This document shows positions 7,029-13,807 of a stretch of DNA of 20,113 nucleotides, piece after piece. Positions within the stretch are counted from its first letter, which is position 1; every line of letters begins with the position of its first letter. This stretch comes from a virus. The notes beneath the pieces are model-generated. The model made no database searches. It saw nothing but the letters and a program-made list of their open reading frames with translations, and was not told the origin of the DNA. The stretch spans positions 1-20,113 of IMG/VR virus record IMGVR_UViG_3300020421_000189. One strand, 5' to 3'. The translations under genes and the position numbers were made by a program.

Positions 7029-7925
7029 ATGTCAACATTAGCAACAAATAAAATAGGAACATTATCTGGTACAGCTGATATGTCTTTACCAACAACAAGA
7101 CCATCTCAAACATTATCAGCTTTTTTAGATTCTTCTGGAAACTTAACATTTGAAGAAACGTCTATTCCAGTAGAATTTTTTGTAGCAGACGGGACAGCAT
7201 TTGTTTCTTCTGTTCTAGTAGATACAGCTTACTTAACAAGTGCTGGTTGGACTTTAGATGCGTTAACAAATAGTAGTGGGCAAATTTATGGAGCCAGAGT
7301 AGGTATGTGGAATTTATCAGACGCAATTAAAACAAATTATCTTTTTCAAAAAAATTTAAGATGGTTTGAGTTAAATGCTTGGGGAGTTTCTACTGGAAGT
7401 AATAGTTCGTCTGACCTTTACATTCAATTATTAAATCCTACTGGAAATATGATGTATACTCAAGATCAAACCACGGCAAGGAAAGACTGTTCTCTATACT
7501 CAAGTAGTAGTACTGCTCAAGGCGGTTCTGGTACTGGGAATGGTTGGGTTGCTAGTAGTAGTGGTAATCAATATGGAACAGGCCTAATTTCTAAGGCAAT
7601 AGGCGAAGGTGATAGTGAGCCTCAGCCTTGGTCAGTAAGGGTTAGAGTATCAGCAAAAGTAAATTATGGTTTTAAAATAGATGCTGAAGGAACTATGTCT
7701 GAAGACCCTAACTATCCACCAGCCTGGTCTTATAGAACAGTTAGGCCTAAAGTTGATGAAGTTATATTAGCTGAATCTAATTTAGATAGAGGCGGTCCTT
7801 GGACTGATTTTGGTGGTTTTTATCTTGGAACTAGTGAACAAAGCACTAGTAAAAATACAACTGGGCAATTTGCATCTATAATTTTAAAAGCTCAAATAAA
7901 ACCAACAGCAGTTGTTACCGCATAA
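7029..7925 (+). CDS. Fibre-like paralogue 3 with conserved N-terminal leader, 298 aa
   Basis: The N-terminus (TNKIGTLSGTADMSLPTTRP, then FLDSSGNLTFE) is the clearest version of the leader shared with the two upstream genes. The body diverges completely from them and contains Trp-bearing beta segments (AGWTLDALTNSSGQIYGARV, LRWFELNAWGVSTGS) and a Ser/Gly-rich linker near residues 157-182. The C-terminal strand ASIILKAQIKPTAVVTA closes the domain. AAGGA at 7016-7020 overlaps the upstream stop. The pattern of conserved stem and unrelated tip is what fibre genes show when tips are exchanged; the specific receptor is unknown. Confidence 0.75.
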   Translation: MSTLATNKIGTLSGTADMSLPTTRPSQTLSAFLDSSGNLTFEETSIPVEFFVADGTAFVSSVLVDTAYLTSAGWTLDALTNSSGQIYGARVGMWNLSDAIKTNYLFQKNLRWFELNAWGVSTGSNSSSDLYIQLLNPTGNMMYTQDQTTARKDCSLYSSSSTAQGGSGTGNGWVASSSGNQYGTGLISKAIGEGDSEPQPWSVRVRVSAKVNYGFKIDAEGTMSEDPNYPPAWSYRTVRPKVDEVILAESNLDRGGPWTDFGGFYLGTSEQSTSKNTTGQFASIILKAQIKPTAVVTA

Positions 7926-7936
7926 AGAGGATTAGT

Positions 7937-8353
7937 ATGGCTTTACCAACAAAAAAAACTTTAACTAGAGGAAAAGTAAGTGTAAGAAACGAAAACTTTG
8001 AAAGAGTTTTGGTTGATGAAAGTGATGAAGAACTAGCTTTTCGTCAAGGTTTGCATGATGCATATATAGAAAATTATGTTTCAAATAAAATTAACAATTT
8101 TAACAATATGATTGATGACGTTCATAAGTCTTTTGATTGGACTCAGTTGGTTGACACCACTTTAACAGAAGACTCTCAAAAAGAATTTACAGATTATAGA
8201 GCTAATTTAAAAAAAATAGGAAAAAAATATTTTAATGCTAAAAACGAACCTTTAGATGTTAAAGATAATTTTTGGAATGAAAATTTTCCACTAGGAACTT
8301 TAGTTCCCGAACCACCAACCCCAGAATATAAACCAGAAGAAGAAAAGGAGTAA
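7937..8353 (+). CDS. Tail fibre assembly chaperone-like protein, 138 aa
   Basis: Directly follows the three fibre-like genes with AGAGGA upstream. The middle carries FDWTQLVDTTLTEDSQKEF followed by DYRANLKKIG and FWNENFP (residues 66-118). This closely follows the C-terminal signature of phage tail fibre assembly/chaperone proteins, where DW(T/S)xLxDxxLTxxxxxxWxxYRxxLRxI precedes a W-P segment. The C-terminus is Pro/Glu-rich (EPPTPEYKPEEEKE) and probably disordered. Such proteins help trimeric fibres fold or attach. Placement beside fibre genes agrees with this role. The N-terminal 65 residues are not recognised, so the call is fairly confident at the motif level only. Confidence 0.62.
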   Translation: MALPTKKTLTRGKVSVRNENFERVLVDESDEELAFRQGLHDAYIENYVSNKINNFNNMIDDVHKSFDWTQLVDTTLTEDSQKEFTDYRANLKKIGKKYFNAKNEPLDVKDNFWNENFPLGTLVPEPPTPEYKPEEEKE

Positions 8354-8398
8354 AATCAAATACTCGTATTTTCTTAAAGAATAGGATAATATAAAAAT

Positions 8399-9760
8399 AT
8401 GTTTGGTTTTAGTTCATTCGCACAAGATACCTTTGCATCATCAGGGTCAGGTCCTGTTAGTGTTACCGTTGATGCGACTGGAGTTGTTGGCACACTTACA
8501 TTAGGAAATGAAACAACATCATTTGACATGGTGTTTGATGTTACAGGATTTAATTTACAAACATCACTGGGAACTCCTCTTGTATTCGAGGGTACCACTG
8601 CAACTATTACACCTTTAAATGCCTTACAGTCATCTCTTGGAAACATTACTGTCTTTACAGGAATGTTTGTTAATGTAAATAACACAAACCTTCTAATGAC
8701 AGCAGAACTTGGTAATGCTGAAGCCAATTTACCTGTTCTTATAAATGCTACGTCACCAGGTGCTTTAACAGCTAATTTAGGTCAAGAAACAGTTATTGCT
8801 GGTAGTGTTATAGCTAAACCAAGACAAGATGAAACATTTAATGTAACCGTTGCAAATGGTGGTAGTGGTAATGTTTATTACATGAATTACTTTAAGCAGA
8901 CTACCGTTGATAGTTTGCATCCTCCATTTACATATAGATTTGATCAATCTGATTCTAGCAATGGTAATCATCCTTTAAGATTTTCTACAGTACCTGATGG
9001 TACACACGCAAGTAATGAAACATTTACCATTACCGTACAAAATGTTAATGGAGCAAATAAGTATTTTGTTAATGGCGTTCAACAACAAATGCCTATTGCC
9101 TTAAAAAAAGGCTCAACCTATAAATTTGATCAATCGGACAATACTAACAGTAATCATCCATTAAGACTTTCTACAACAGATAATGGCACTTGGGCTGGCG
9201 GATCAGAATATACTGACGGAGTTACAGTAGTAGGAGTACCGGGTCAAACTGGTGCTTATACACAAATTGTTGTAGCTAATAACGCTCCGTCTCAACTTTA
9301 TACTTATTGCACTAATCATAGTGGTATGGGCTTTGGTGTTCCAATTACAGAAGGTGTTGAGTATACAACAGGAGTTGTTAAAAACGGTGTGCCGGGAAAT
9401 CCTGGTGCTTATGTAGAGATAACACTAGCAGATGATACACCACAGCTGTATATATATTGTCAAAATCATAGTGGAATGGGCTTTAAGCTTGATCAAGATT
9501 ATAATGCTGAAATTATTGGAACAACTCAATTAAATAGTGTAATAATACAATCATCAGTATTTATTCAGGTTACAAATGCTGGTTTAGATACATTTGCTGA
9601 ACTAGCGGATGCATCAACGATAATAGTTTCTGGTTCGGCATTAGTAAGTCCAACAGGCGTGTCGGCTACAGGATTTATTTCTTCGAGTGACCCAGCTGTT
9701 AATGTTTGGGCCGTTATAAATGATTCACAAACGCCTGGATGGACGGAGATAGCAGCATAA
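8399..9760 (+). CDS. Virion adhesin-like protein with short beta repeats and two (apparently nested) cupredoxin-like units, 453 aa
   Basis: Residues 1-20 (MFGFSSFAQDTF start) resemble the N-termini of repeat-type structural proteins in marine phages. Residues about 21-140 hold five imperfect repeats of about 24 residues with an LxTxLGxxxV core. Residues 145-363 hold two cupredoxin-like units: His boxes at H191 and H253 (each in NHPLR(F/L)ST) and two CxxHxxM boxes, C304/H307/M310 and C354/H357/M360 (each in YC.NHSGMGF). The order is His, His, Cys, Cys, implying nesting or half-unit duplication. The end contains VSATGFISSSDPAVNVWAV and WTEIAA. The ligand set His...CxxHxxM is that of type-1 copper proteins, with amicyanin spacing; metal binding is inference. 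The ribosome site is weak (AGG at 8382-8384). The stop overlaps the next start (TAATG). Confidence 0.75.
   Translation: MFGFSSFAQDTFASSGSGPVSVTVDATGVVGTLTLGNETTSFDMVFDVTGFNLQTSLGTPLVFEGTTATITPLNALQSSLGNITVFTGMFVNVNNTNLLMTAELGNAEANLPVLINATSPGALTANLGQETVIAGSVIAKPRQDETFNVTVANGGSGNVYYMNYFKQTTVDSLHPPFTYRFDQSDSSNGNHPLRFSTVPDGTHASNETFTITVQNVNGANKYFVNGVQQQMPIALKKGSTYKFDQSDNTNSNHPLRLSTTDNGTWAGGSEYTDGVTVVGVPGQTGAYTQIVVANNAPSQLYTYCTNHSGMGFGVPITEGVEYTTGVVKNGVPGNPGAYVEITLADDTPQLYIYCQNHSGMGFKLDQDYNAEIIGTTQLNSVIIQSSVFIQVTNAGLDTFAELADASTIIVSGSALVSPTGVSATGFISSSDPAVNVWAVINDSQTPGWTEIAA
8459..8818 (+). repeat. Five imperfect ~24-residue coding repeats (LxTxLGxxxV type)
   Basis: Within the 8399 gene, residues about 21-140 contain units centred on ATGVVGTLTL, LQTSLGTPLV, LQSSLGNITV, LMTAELGNAEANLPV and LTANLGQETV. 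The spacing is about 22-27 residues. One further relative, VSATGFISSSDPAVNV, occurs near the C-terminus (residues 421-436). The repeats are protein-level; the DNA copies have diverged. Confidence 0.6.
9314..9484 (+). repeat. Direct repeat of the CxxHxxM box at both DNA and protein level
   Basis: The 21-nt segments 9314-9334 and 9464-9484 (both AATCATAGTGGnATGGGCTTT) differ at a single base and lie 150 nt apart in the same frame. They encode NHSGMGF. The matching His-box segments near 8969 and 9155 are also alike (TTTGATCAATC upstream of AATCATCC). This supports an origin by internal duplication. Confidence 0.75.
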
Positions 9761-11205
9761 TGGCAAGTACATATTCAAATTCTTTACGATTAGAACTTAT
9801 GGCAACCGGAGAACAAGCTGGTACTTGGGGTTCAACTACTAATAGAAACTTAGGAACTTTGTTGGAACAAGCAATTTCTGGTGTAGAAACAATAACAATT
9901 ACTGGAAATACAACTCTTTCAACTAATAACGGACAAGTAGATCAATCAAGAAATGCAGTTTTAGAAGTTAATGGGTCAATAGGCTCTGCTGCTTCTATAT
10001 TTATTCCTGCTCAAGAAAAAATATATATTGTTAAAAATTCTACAACAGGTGGTCACGATATAAATGTACAGGTTGCTGGCCCTACAGGGTCTGCTGTAGC
10101 TATTCCTAATGGAAAAACAGGTATTGTTTATAGTACAGGGTCAAACGTTAATTTAGCTTCTAATTTTGCAGATACTTTTGATATGGGTAATATACGCATT
10201 ACAGGAAATACAATTAGTTCTACTAATACAAATGGTAATATTGCTATTGAACCTAATGGTAATGGCACCGTAAATGTAAGTAAAAATTTAAACGCTGCAA
10301 GTAACCTTACAGTAACAGGAGTAACAACTCTTAACGGAAACACAACAATTGGTGATAATACATCTGATGTAACAACAATTAATAGTAACACTATAACTAC
10401 CCCTAATGGTCTAAATTTTGACACAAACACTCTTGTTTTAAATCAAACAAATAATCGTATAGGTATAGGCCAACAAAATCCTTCATCTTCACTACATGTT
10501 TCTGGAAGAACTATAACGGATGACTTAACTATTGGTGGTACTGGTGGTTATCAATTACCAAGTAGTTCTGGAACAACTAGTCAAATCTTACAAATGAACA
10601 GTTCTGGTAATATGCAATTTGTTGATATTGGTAGTATTGGAGCATGGTCTACTGTAGGAAAAGCTACTAGTGCTGGTGCAAACTCTATGACAGTTTTTAG
10701 TGCCACAAGTTATGATATTTATTGGGCTGTATTTAGATTACTTTATGACACTGCTATTGCTACTGACTTTAGAGTTGGTTTAGTAGATTCTGGAGGAACA
10801 AGAGTTTCTGCTAGTAATATATTTAATAATAGTTATATCTATCAAGATGTTTCCAGTGCTGGAACTGTTAGCTCTACAGCTGTTAAAGTTTCTGGTGTTG
10901 CTGATGCTATTATTGCTTCATCACCCGCTCCAAGCACAAGCACAGAAGTTGTTGTCGAAGGTACAGTGTATTTAGTGCGTGCGCCAGGATATAGCACTGG
11001 TCAAAACTATTATGGAAATGCTCAAGCAACTTCTACAAAAGACGGTGGTGCTTCTGGCAATATAGATCAAACAACTCAGAGTTATTTTAAAGAAGCATCT
11101 GCAAACTCTACTGCTGTTTTTGGTTTAATATTTACACAACAAGGTGGTAATACTTTAAAATCAGGATCTCGTGTAGATGTTTATGGTGCATCTTTCCCAT
11201 CATAA
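9760..11205 (+). CDS. Long tail fibre protein with conserved N-terminal module, 481 aa
   Basis: I place the start at ATG 9760 (MASTYSNSLRLELMATGEQA), not the in-frame ATG at 9739. The 9760 start makes the usual TAATG overlap and begins exactly where the conserved N-terminus of this fibre family begins (LRLEL..TGEQ.GTWG..TN.NLG). CGGAG at 9744-9748 serves as ribosome site. Residues about 140-225 are shaft-like beta repeats (GNTTIG, GNTISSTNTNGNIAIEPNGN). A neck segment RIGIGQQNPSSSLHVSG (233-249) resembles the GIG...P...LHVSG necks of trimeric adhesins. Then comes YQLPSSSGTTSQILQMNSSG and a C-terminal beta domain (YDIYWAVFRLLYD) ending SGSRVDVYGASFPS. Probably a trimeric tail fibre that contacts the host. 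Confidence 0.82.
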   Translation: MASTYSNSLRLELMATGEQAGTWGSTTNRNLGTLLEQAISGVETITITGNTTLSTNNGQVDQSRNAVLEVNGSIGSAASIFIPAQEKIYIVKNSTTGGHDINVQVAGPTGSAVAIPNGKTGIVYSTGSNVNLASNFADTFDMGNIRITGNTISSTNTNGNIAIEPNGNGTVNVSKNLNAASNLTVTGVTTLNGNTTIGDNTSDVTTINSNTITTPNGLNFDTNTLVLNQTNNRIGIGQQNPSSSLHVSGRTITDDLTIGGTGGYQLPSSSGTTSQILQMNSSGNMQFVDIGSIGAWSTVGKATSAGANSMTVFSATSYDIYWAVFRLLYDTAIATDFRVGLVDSGGTRVSASNIFNNSYIYQDVSSAGTVSSTAVKVSGVADAIIASSPAPSTSTEVVVEGTVYLVRAPGYSTGQNYYGNAQATSTKDGGASGNIDQTTQSYFKEASANSTAVFGLIFTQQGGNTLKSGSRVDVYGASFPS

Positions 11206-11213
11206 GGTGACTA

Positions 11214-13298
11214 ATGGCGTTAGAAAATATACAGTTTAAACAAGGTGTTGTAAAAGATGGCACACGTTACACCAATAAAGGCGGTTGGTACGATTCAGAT
11301 AAAGTAAGATTTCGTTATGGTTTTCCAGAAAAAATAGGTGGATGGGAAAAAAGAGGTAACTCAACTTTTCAAGGCATTTGCCGTAGTTTAAATCAGTGGG
11401 CTGCTATTGATGGTTCACAGTTTATTGGTGTTGGAACTAATTTAAAATTTTATATTTCTGTTGGTGAAGCTTATAATGATATCACACCTATTCGATCAAC
11501 TGGAAACATTAACAATCCTTTTACAACAACAAGTGGATCAACTTTAGTAAATGTTACCGATACGGGACATAACGCTCAAGCTAATGACTTTGTTACTTTT
11601 TCTGGGTCAAGTGCTGTTGGTGGTATAGCTGCCGCTGATTTTAACAAAGAACAACAAATTGTAACTGTTATTGATAATGATAATTATACAATAAATGTAG
11701 ATAATGCAGCTAGCTCTAACGCTGGACCTGGCGGTGGAACGGTTACAGCGACGTATCAAATAAACACAGGATCAACAGATTATACAGCTGGTGTAGGTTT
11801 TGGAGCTGGTTTTTGGGGTGGAACACAAATAGGTGTTGCGACAACAGTTTCTACAGGAACTACATCTAACTCTGCAACTACAATAAATGCATCATCTACA
11901 ACTGGTTTTACAACAAACGGAACAATACTTATTGGAGAAGAACTAGTAACTTACACAGGAAAAACAGCTGGAAGTTTTACAGGTTGTACACGAGGTCAAT
12001 CTGGGACTACAGCAGCTTCTCATAGTGCAAGTACAACTATACAACAAGCTGATACTTTTATTGGATGGGGTAATGCGGCAACATCATTGACTGATGGTCA
12101 ACAATTACGTTTATGGGGTAAAGATAATTTTGGTGAAGATTTAGTCTTTAACGTACAAAATGGTGGTGTTTATTATTGGGATAAATCAACCAATGTAACA
12201 TCAAGAGCAATACCTTTGTCTACTATACCGGGTGCTGATTCTCAAGCACCTACTTTTGCTACACAAGTTCTTGTAAGTGAATTAGGAAAACATGTTGTTT
12301 GTTTAGGGGCTAATCCTGTTGGCTCAACAACGCAAGACCCTATGTTAATTAGATGGTCTGACACAGAAGATCCATCTACATGGGAAGTTCTTAATGGTAA
12401 TTCCGCTGGTGATTATAGATTATCTTCTGGCAGTAAAATTATTGGAGCAATAAAAACAAGACAAGAAATTATTATTTGGACCGACACTTCTTTATATGCC
12501 ATGTCTTATACTGGTACTAACTTTGTGTTTAGTTTTAGTTTAATAGCTGAAGGTACTTCTATTATTAGTCCTAATGCTGCTGTTAACGCTAATAACGTTA
12601 TTTACTTTGCTGACAATGAAAACTTCTATGTGTATGACGGCAGTGTTCGTACGCTTCCATGTACTGTAAGAAATTATGTTTTTGATGATATTAATATATC
12701 ACAACGTTATAAAATATTTGCTGGTCGTAATGAAAACTTTAATGAAGTTTCTTGGTATTATCCAAGCGCTGACTCTACTGAAGTAAATCGCTATGTTACA
12801 TTTAACTATGTTGATAATACTTGGGTTGTAGGAACTTTAGACAGAACTGCTTGGGATGATGTAGGAACGTCAGTAACTAATCCAATTGCTGCTGGCACAA
12901 ATAACTACTTATATAATCAAGAAACAGGTGACGATGATGATGGATCACCTATGATAGCCTTTATAGAATCAAGTGATGTTGACATAGGTGCTGGTAATCA
13001 AATTATGTTTATAAGACGTATTTTACCTGATGTATTTTTTTACGGAACAAATGCTACTCAGTCTTTAGATTTAACGGTAAAAGTTAGAGACTTTGGCTCT
13101 AGTTTAAATCAACCAACAACAGACCAAACATTTACTTTTCAAACAAACGCTTCTAATACTGGAGATACTGGAAGCCAAGAATTATATTCACGCATAAGGA
13201 GTAGACAAGCTATCTTTAAGTTTGAAACAAATACACTAGGACAGCAGTGGAGACTTGGCGGAATACGTTTAGATATGAGAGCGGACGGCAGAAGATGA
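11214..13298 (+). CDS. Tail nozzle / packaged-DNA stabilisation protein, P22 gp10-like, 694 aa
   Basis: The N-terminus (KQGVVKDGTRYTNKGGWYDS, then KVRFRYGFPEKIGGWEKRG) and later segments (MLIRWSDTEDPSTW at 377-390, IIIWTDTSLYAMSYTG, IYFADNENFYVYDG, VTFNYVDNTWVVG, and the end WRLGGIRLDMRADGRR) fit the gp10-like nozzle family. That family forms the tail tube end and holds packaged DNA. P22 gp10 has 472 residues. The excess here is mostly two inserts: about 103-183 (VTFSGSSAVGGI...NYTINV) and about 208-280 (a module with GTILIGEELVTYTGK and CTRGQSGTTAASH, common in phage structural proteins). AAGGTGA overlaps the preceding stop. The last 4 nt (ATGA) overlap the next start. Confidence 0.8.
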   Translation: MALENIQFKQGVVKDGTRYTNKGGWYDSDKVRFRYGFPEKIGGWEKRGNSTFQGICRSLNQWAAIDGSQFIGVGTNLKFYISVGEAYNDITPIRSTGNINNPFTTTSGSTLVNVTDTGHNAQANDFVTFSGSSAVGGIAAADFNKEQQIVTVIDNDNYTINVDNAASSNAGPGGGTVTATYQINTGSTDYTAGVGFGAGFWGGTQIGVATTVSTGTTSNSATTINASSTTGFTTNGTILIGEELVTYTGKTAGSFTGCTRGQSGTTAASHSASTTIQQADTFIGWGNAATSLTDGQQLRLWGKDNFGEDLVFNVQNGGVYYWDKSTNVTSRAIPLSTIPGADSQAPTFATQVLVSELGKHVVCLGANPVGSTTQDPMLIRWSDTEDPSTWEVLNGNSAGDYRLSSGSKIIGAIKTRQEIIIWTDTSLYAMSYTGTNFVFSFSLIAEGTSIISPNAAVNANNVIYFADNENFYVYDGSVRTLPCTVRNYVFDDINISQRYKIFAGRNENFNEVSWYYPSADSTEVNRYVTFNYVDNTWVVGTLDRTAWDDVGTSVTNPIAAGTNNYLYNQETGDDDDGSPMIAFIESSDVDIGAGNQIMFIRRILPDVFFYGTNATQSLDLTVKVRDFGSSLNQPTTDQTFTFQTNASNTGDTGSQELYSRIRSRQAIFKFETNTLGQQWRLGGIRLDMRADGRR

Positions 13299-13471
13299 CA
13301 CAAGTACCTGAACAAGTTCTTACTAAAACAACCTTATCATTGCCAGGAGATGCATACGAACAGTCTTATTTTCGTAGGTTAGTTGGTGATATTCAAAGAA
13401 TTTTTAACAGTATACAGACACCTACGGAGGCAAGAGAATCATCTGAAAGTTTTTCTTGGTTTATTAATTAA
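13295..13471 (+). CDS. Small conserved protein following the nozzle gene, 58 aa
   Basis: The start is taken at ATG 13295, which makes an ATGA overlap with the nozzle gene stop; an upstream in-frame ATG at 13247 lies well inside that gene and is unlikely. The 58-residue product contains LPGDAYEQSYFRRLVGDIQR and ends SESFSWFIN. I recall short proteins with this helical FxRxLxxxIxRxFNxIxTP-type stretch in podovirus-like marine phages next to the gp10-like gene; the role is unknown. Tight coupling to its neighbours argues for a virion or assembly function. Confidence 0.72.
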   Translation: MTQVPEQVLTKTTLSLPGDAYEQSYFRRLVGDIQRIFNSIQTPTEARESSESFSWFIN

Positions 13472-13800
13472 TGGCAAGTGCTTACTTAAATGTTGTTAAA
13501 AATGGTTTAAGTTCTGGTAATACGGATATTTATGTTTGTCCAACTGGTGGACAAGCTATCATTAAAGTAGTAAATATATATAATACCACTGGTGGTGCTG
13601 TTAATTCTACTGTAAGTGTCTTTGACAGTTCTACAAACACGACAGGTATATGGGATACGAGTTCAGTTGCTGCAACAACGCAAGAAGGAGTTCTTCAAAA
13701 CGGAGAAGTTATTAACCTGGAAGCAGGTGATAAATTAATAATTAATGCTGGTACAGGAACAGCACTAGATGTTATTGTATCATTATTGCAGATAACGTGA
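13471..13800 (+). CDS. Small beta-sandwich-like virion protein, 109 aa
   Basis: TAATG overlap fixes the start. The sequence is almost all beta-type: SAYLNVVKNGLSSGNTDIYV, QAIIKVVNIYNTTGGAVNST, a short Trp-containing turn GIWDTSS, then VINLEAGDKLIINAGTG and a final strand DVIVSLLQIT. The layout (interface strands, N-T-G-G turn, 'L.aGD.l.i..gt') resembles small jelly-roll-like phage structural proteins. No Cys pair, signal peptide or enzymatic motif is seen. It likely belongs to the tail or fibre attachment structure, by position between the nozzle and ejection genes; this is inference. Confidence 0.75.
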   Translation: MASAYLNVVKNGLSSGNTDIYVCPTGGQAIIKVVNIYNTTGGAVNSTVSVFDSSTNTTGIWDTSSVAATTQEGVLQNGEVINLEAGDKLIINAGTGTALDVIVSLLQIT

Positions 13801-13807
13801 GGATTTC

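Noticed and set aside
3611-7925. Diversity-generating retroelement target in the fibre genes
   Set aside because: I found no template repeat and no reverse transcriptase in the window, and the C-termini lack a recognisable variable C-type-lectin repeat. Elements outside the window cannot be excluded.
8358-8371. Possible terminator hairpin (AAATA, CTCG loop, TATTT) in the 45-nt gap before the cupredoxin-like gene
   Set aside because: The stem is five A/T pairs with no G/C and no clean T run follows, so it is too weak to call in AT-rich DNA.
9739-9759. Upstream in-frame ATG for the long tail fibre gene
   Set aside because: It would add seven residues before the conserved MASTYS start and lies inside the preceding gene; the TAATG junction at 9760 and family N-terminus fit better.
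13247-13294. Upstream in-frame ATG for the 58-residue gene
   Set aside because: It would overlap the nozzle gene by about 50 nt; the ATGA junction at 13295 is the pattern used elsewhere in this window.
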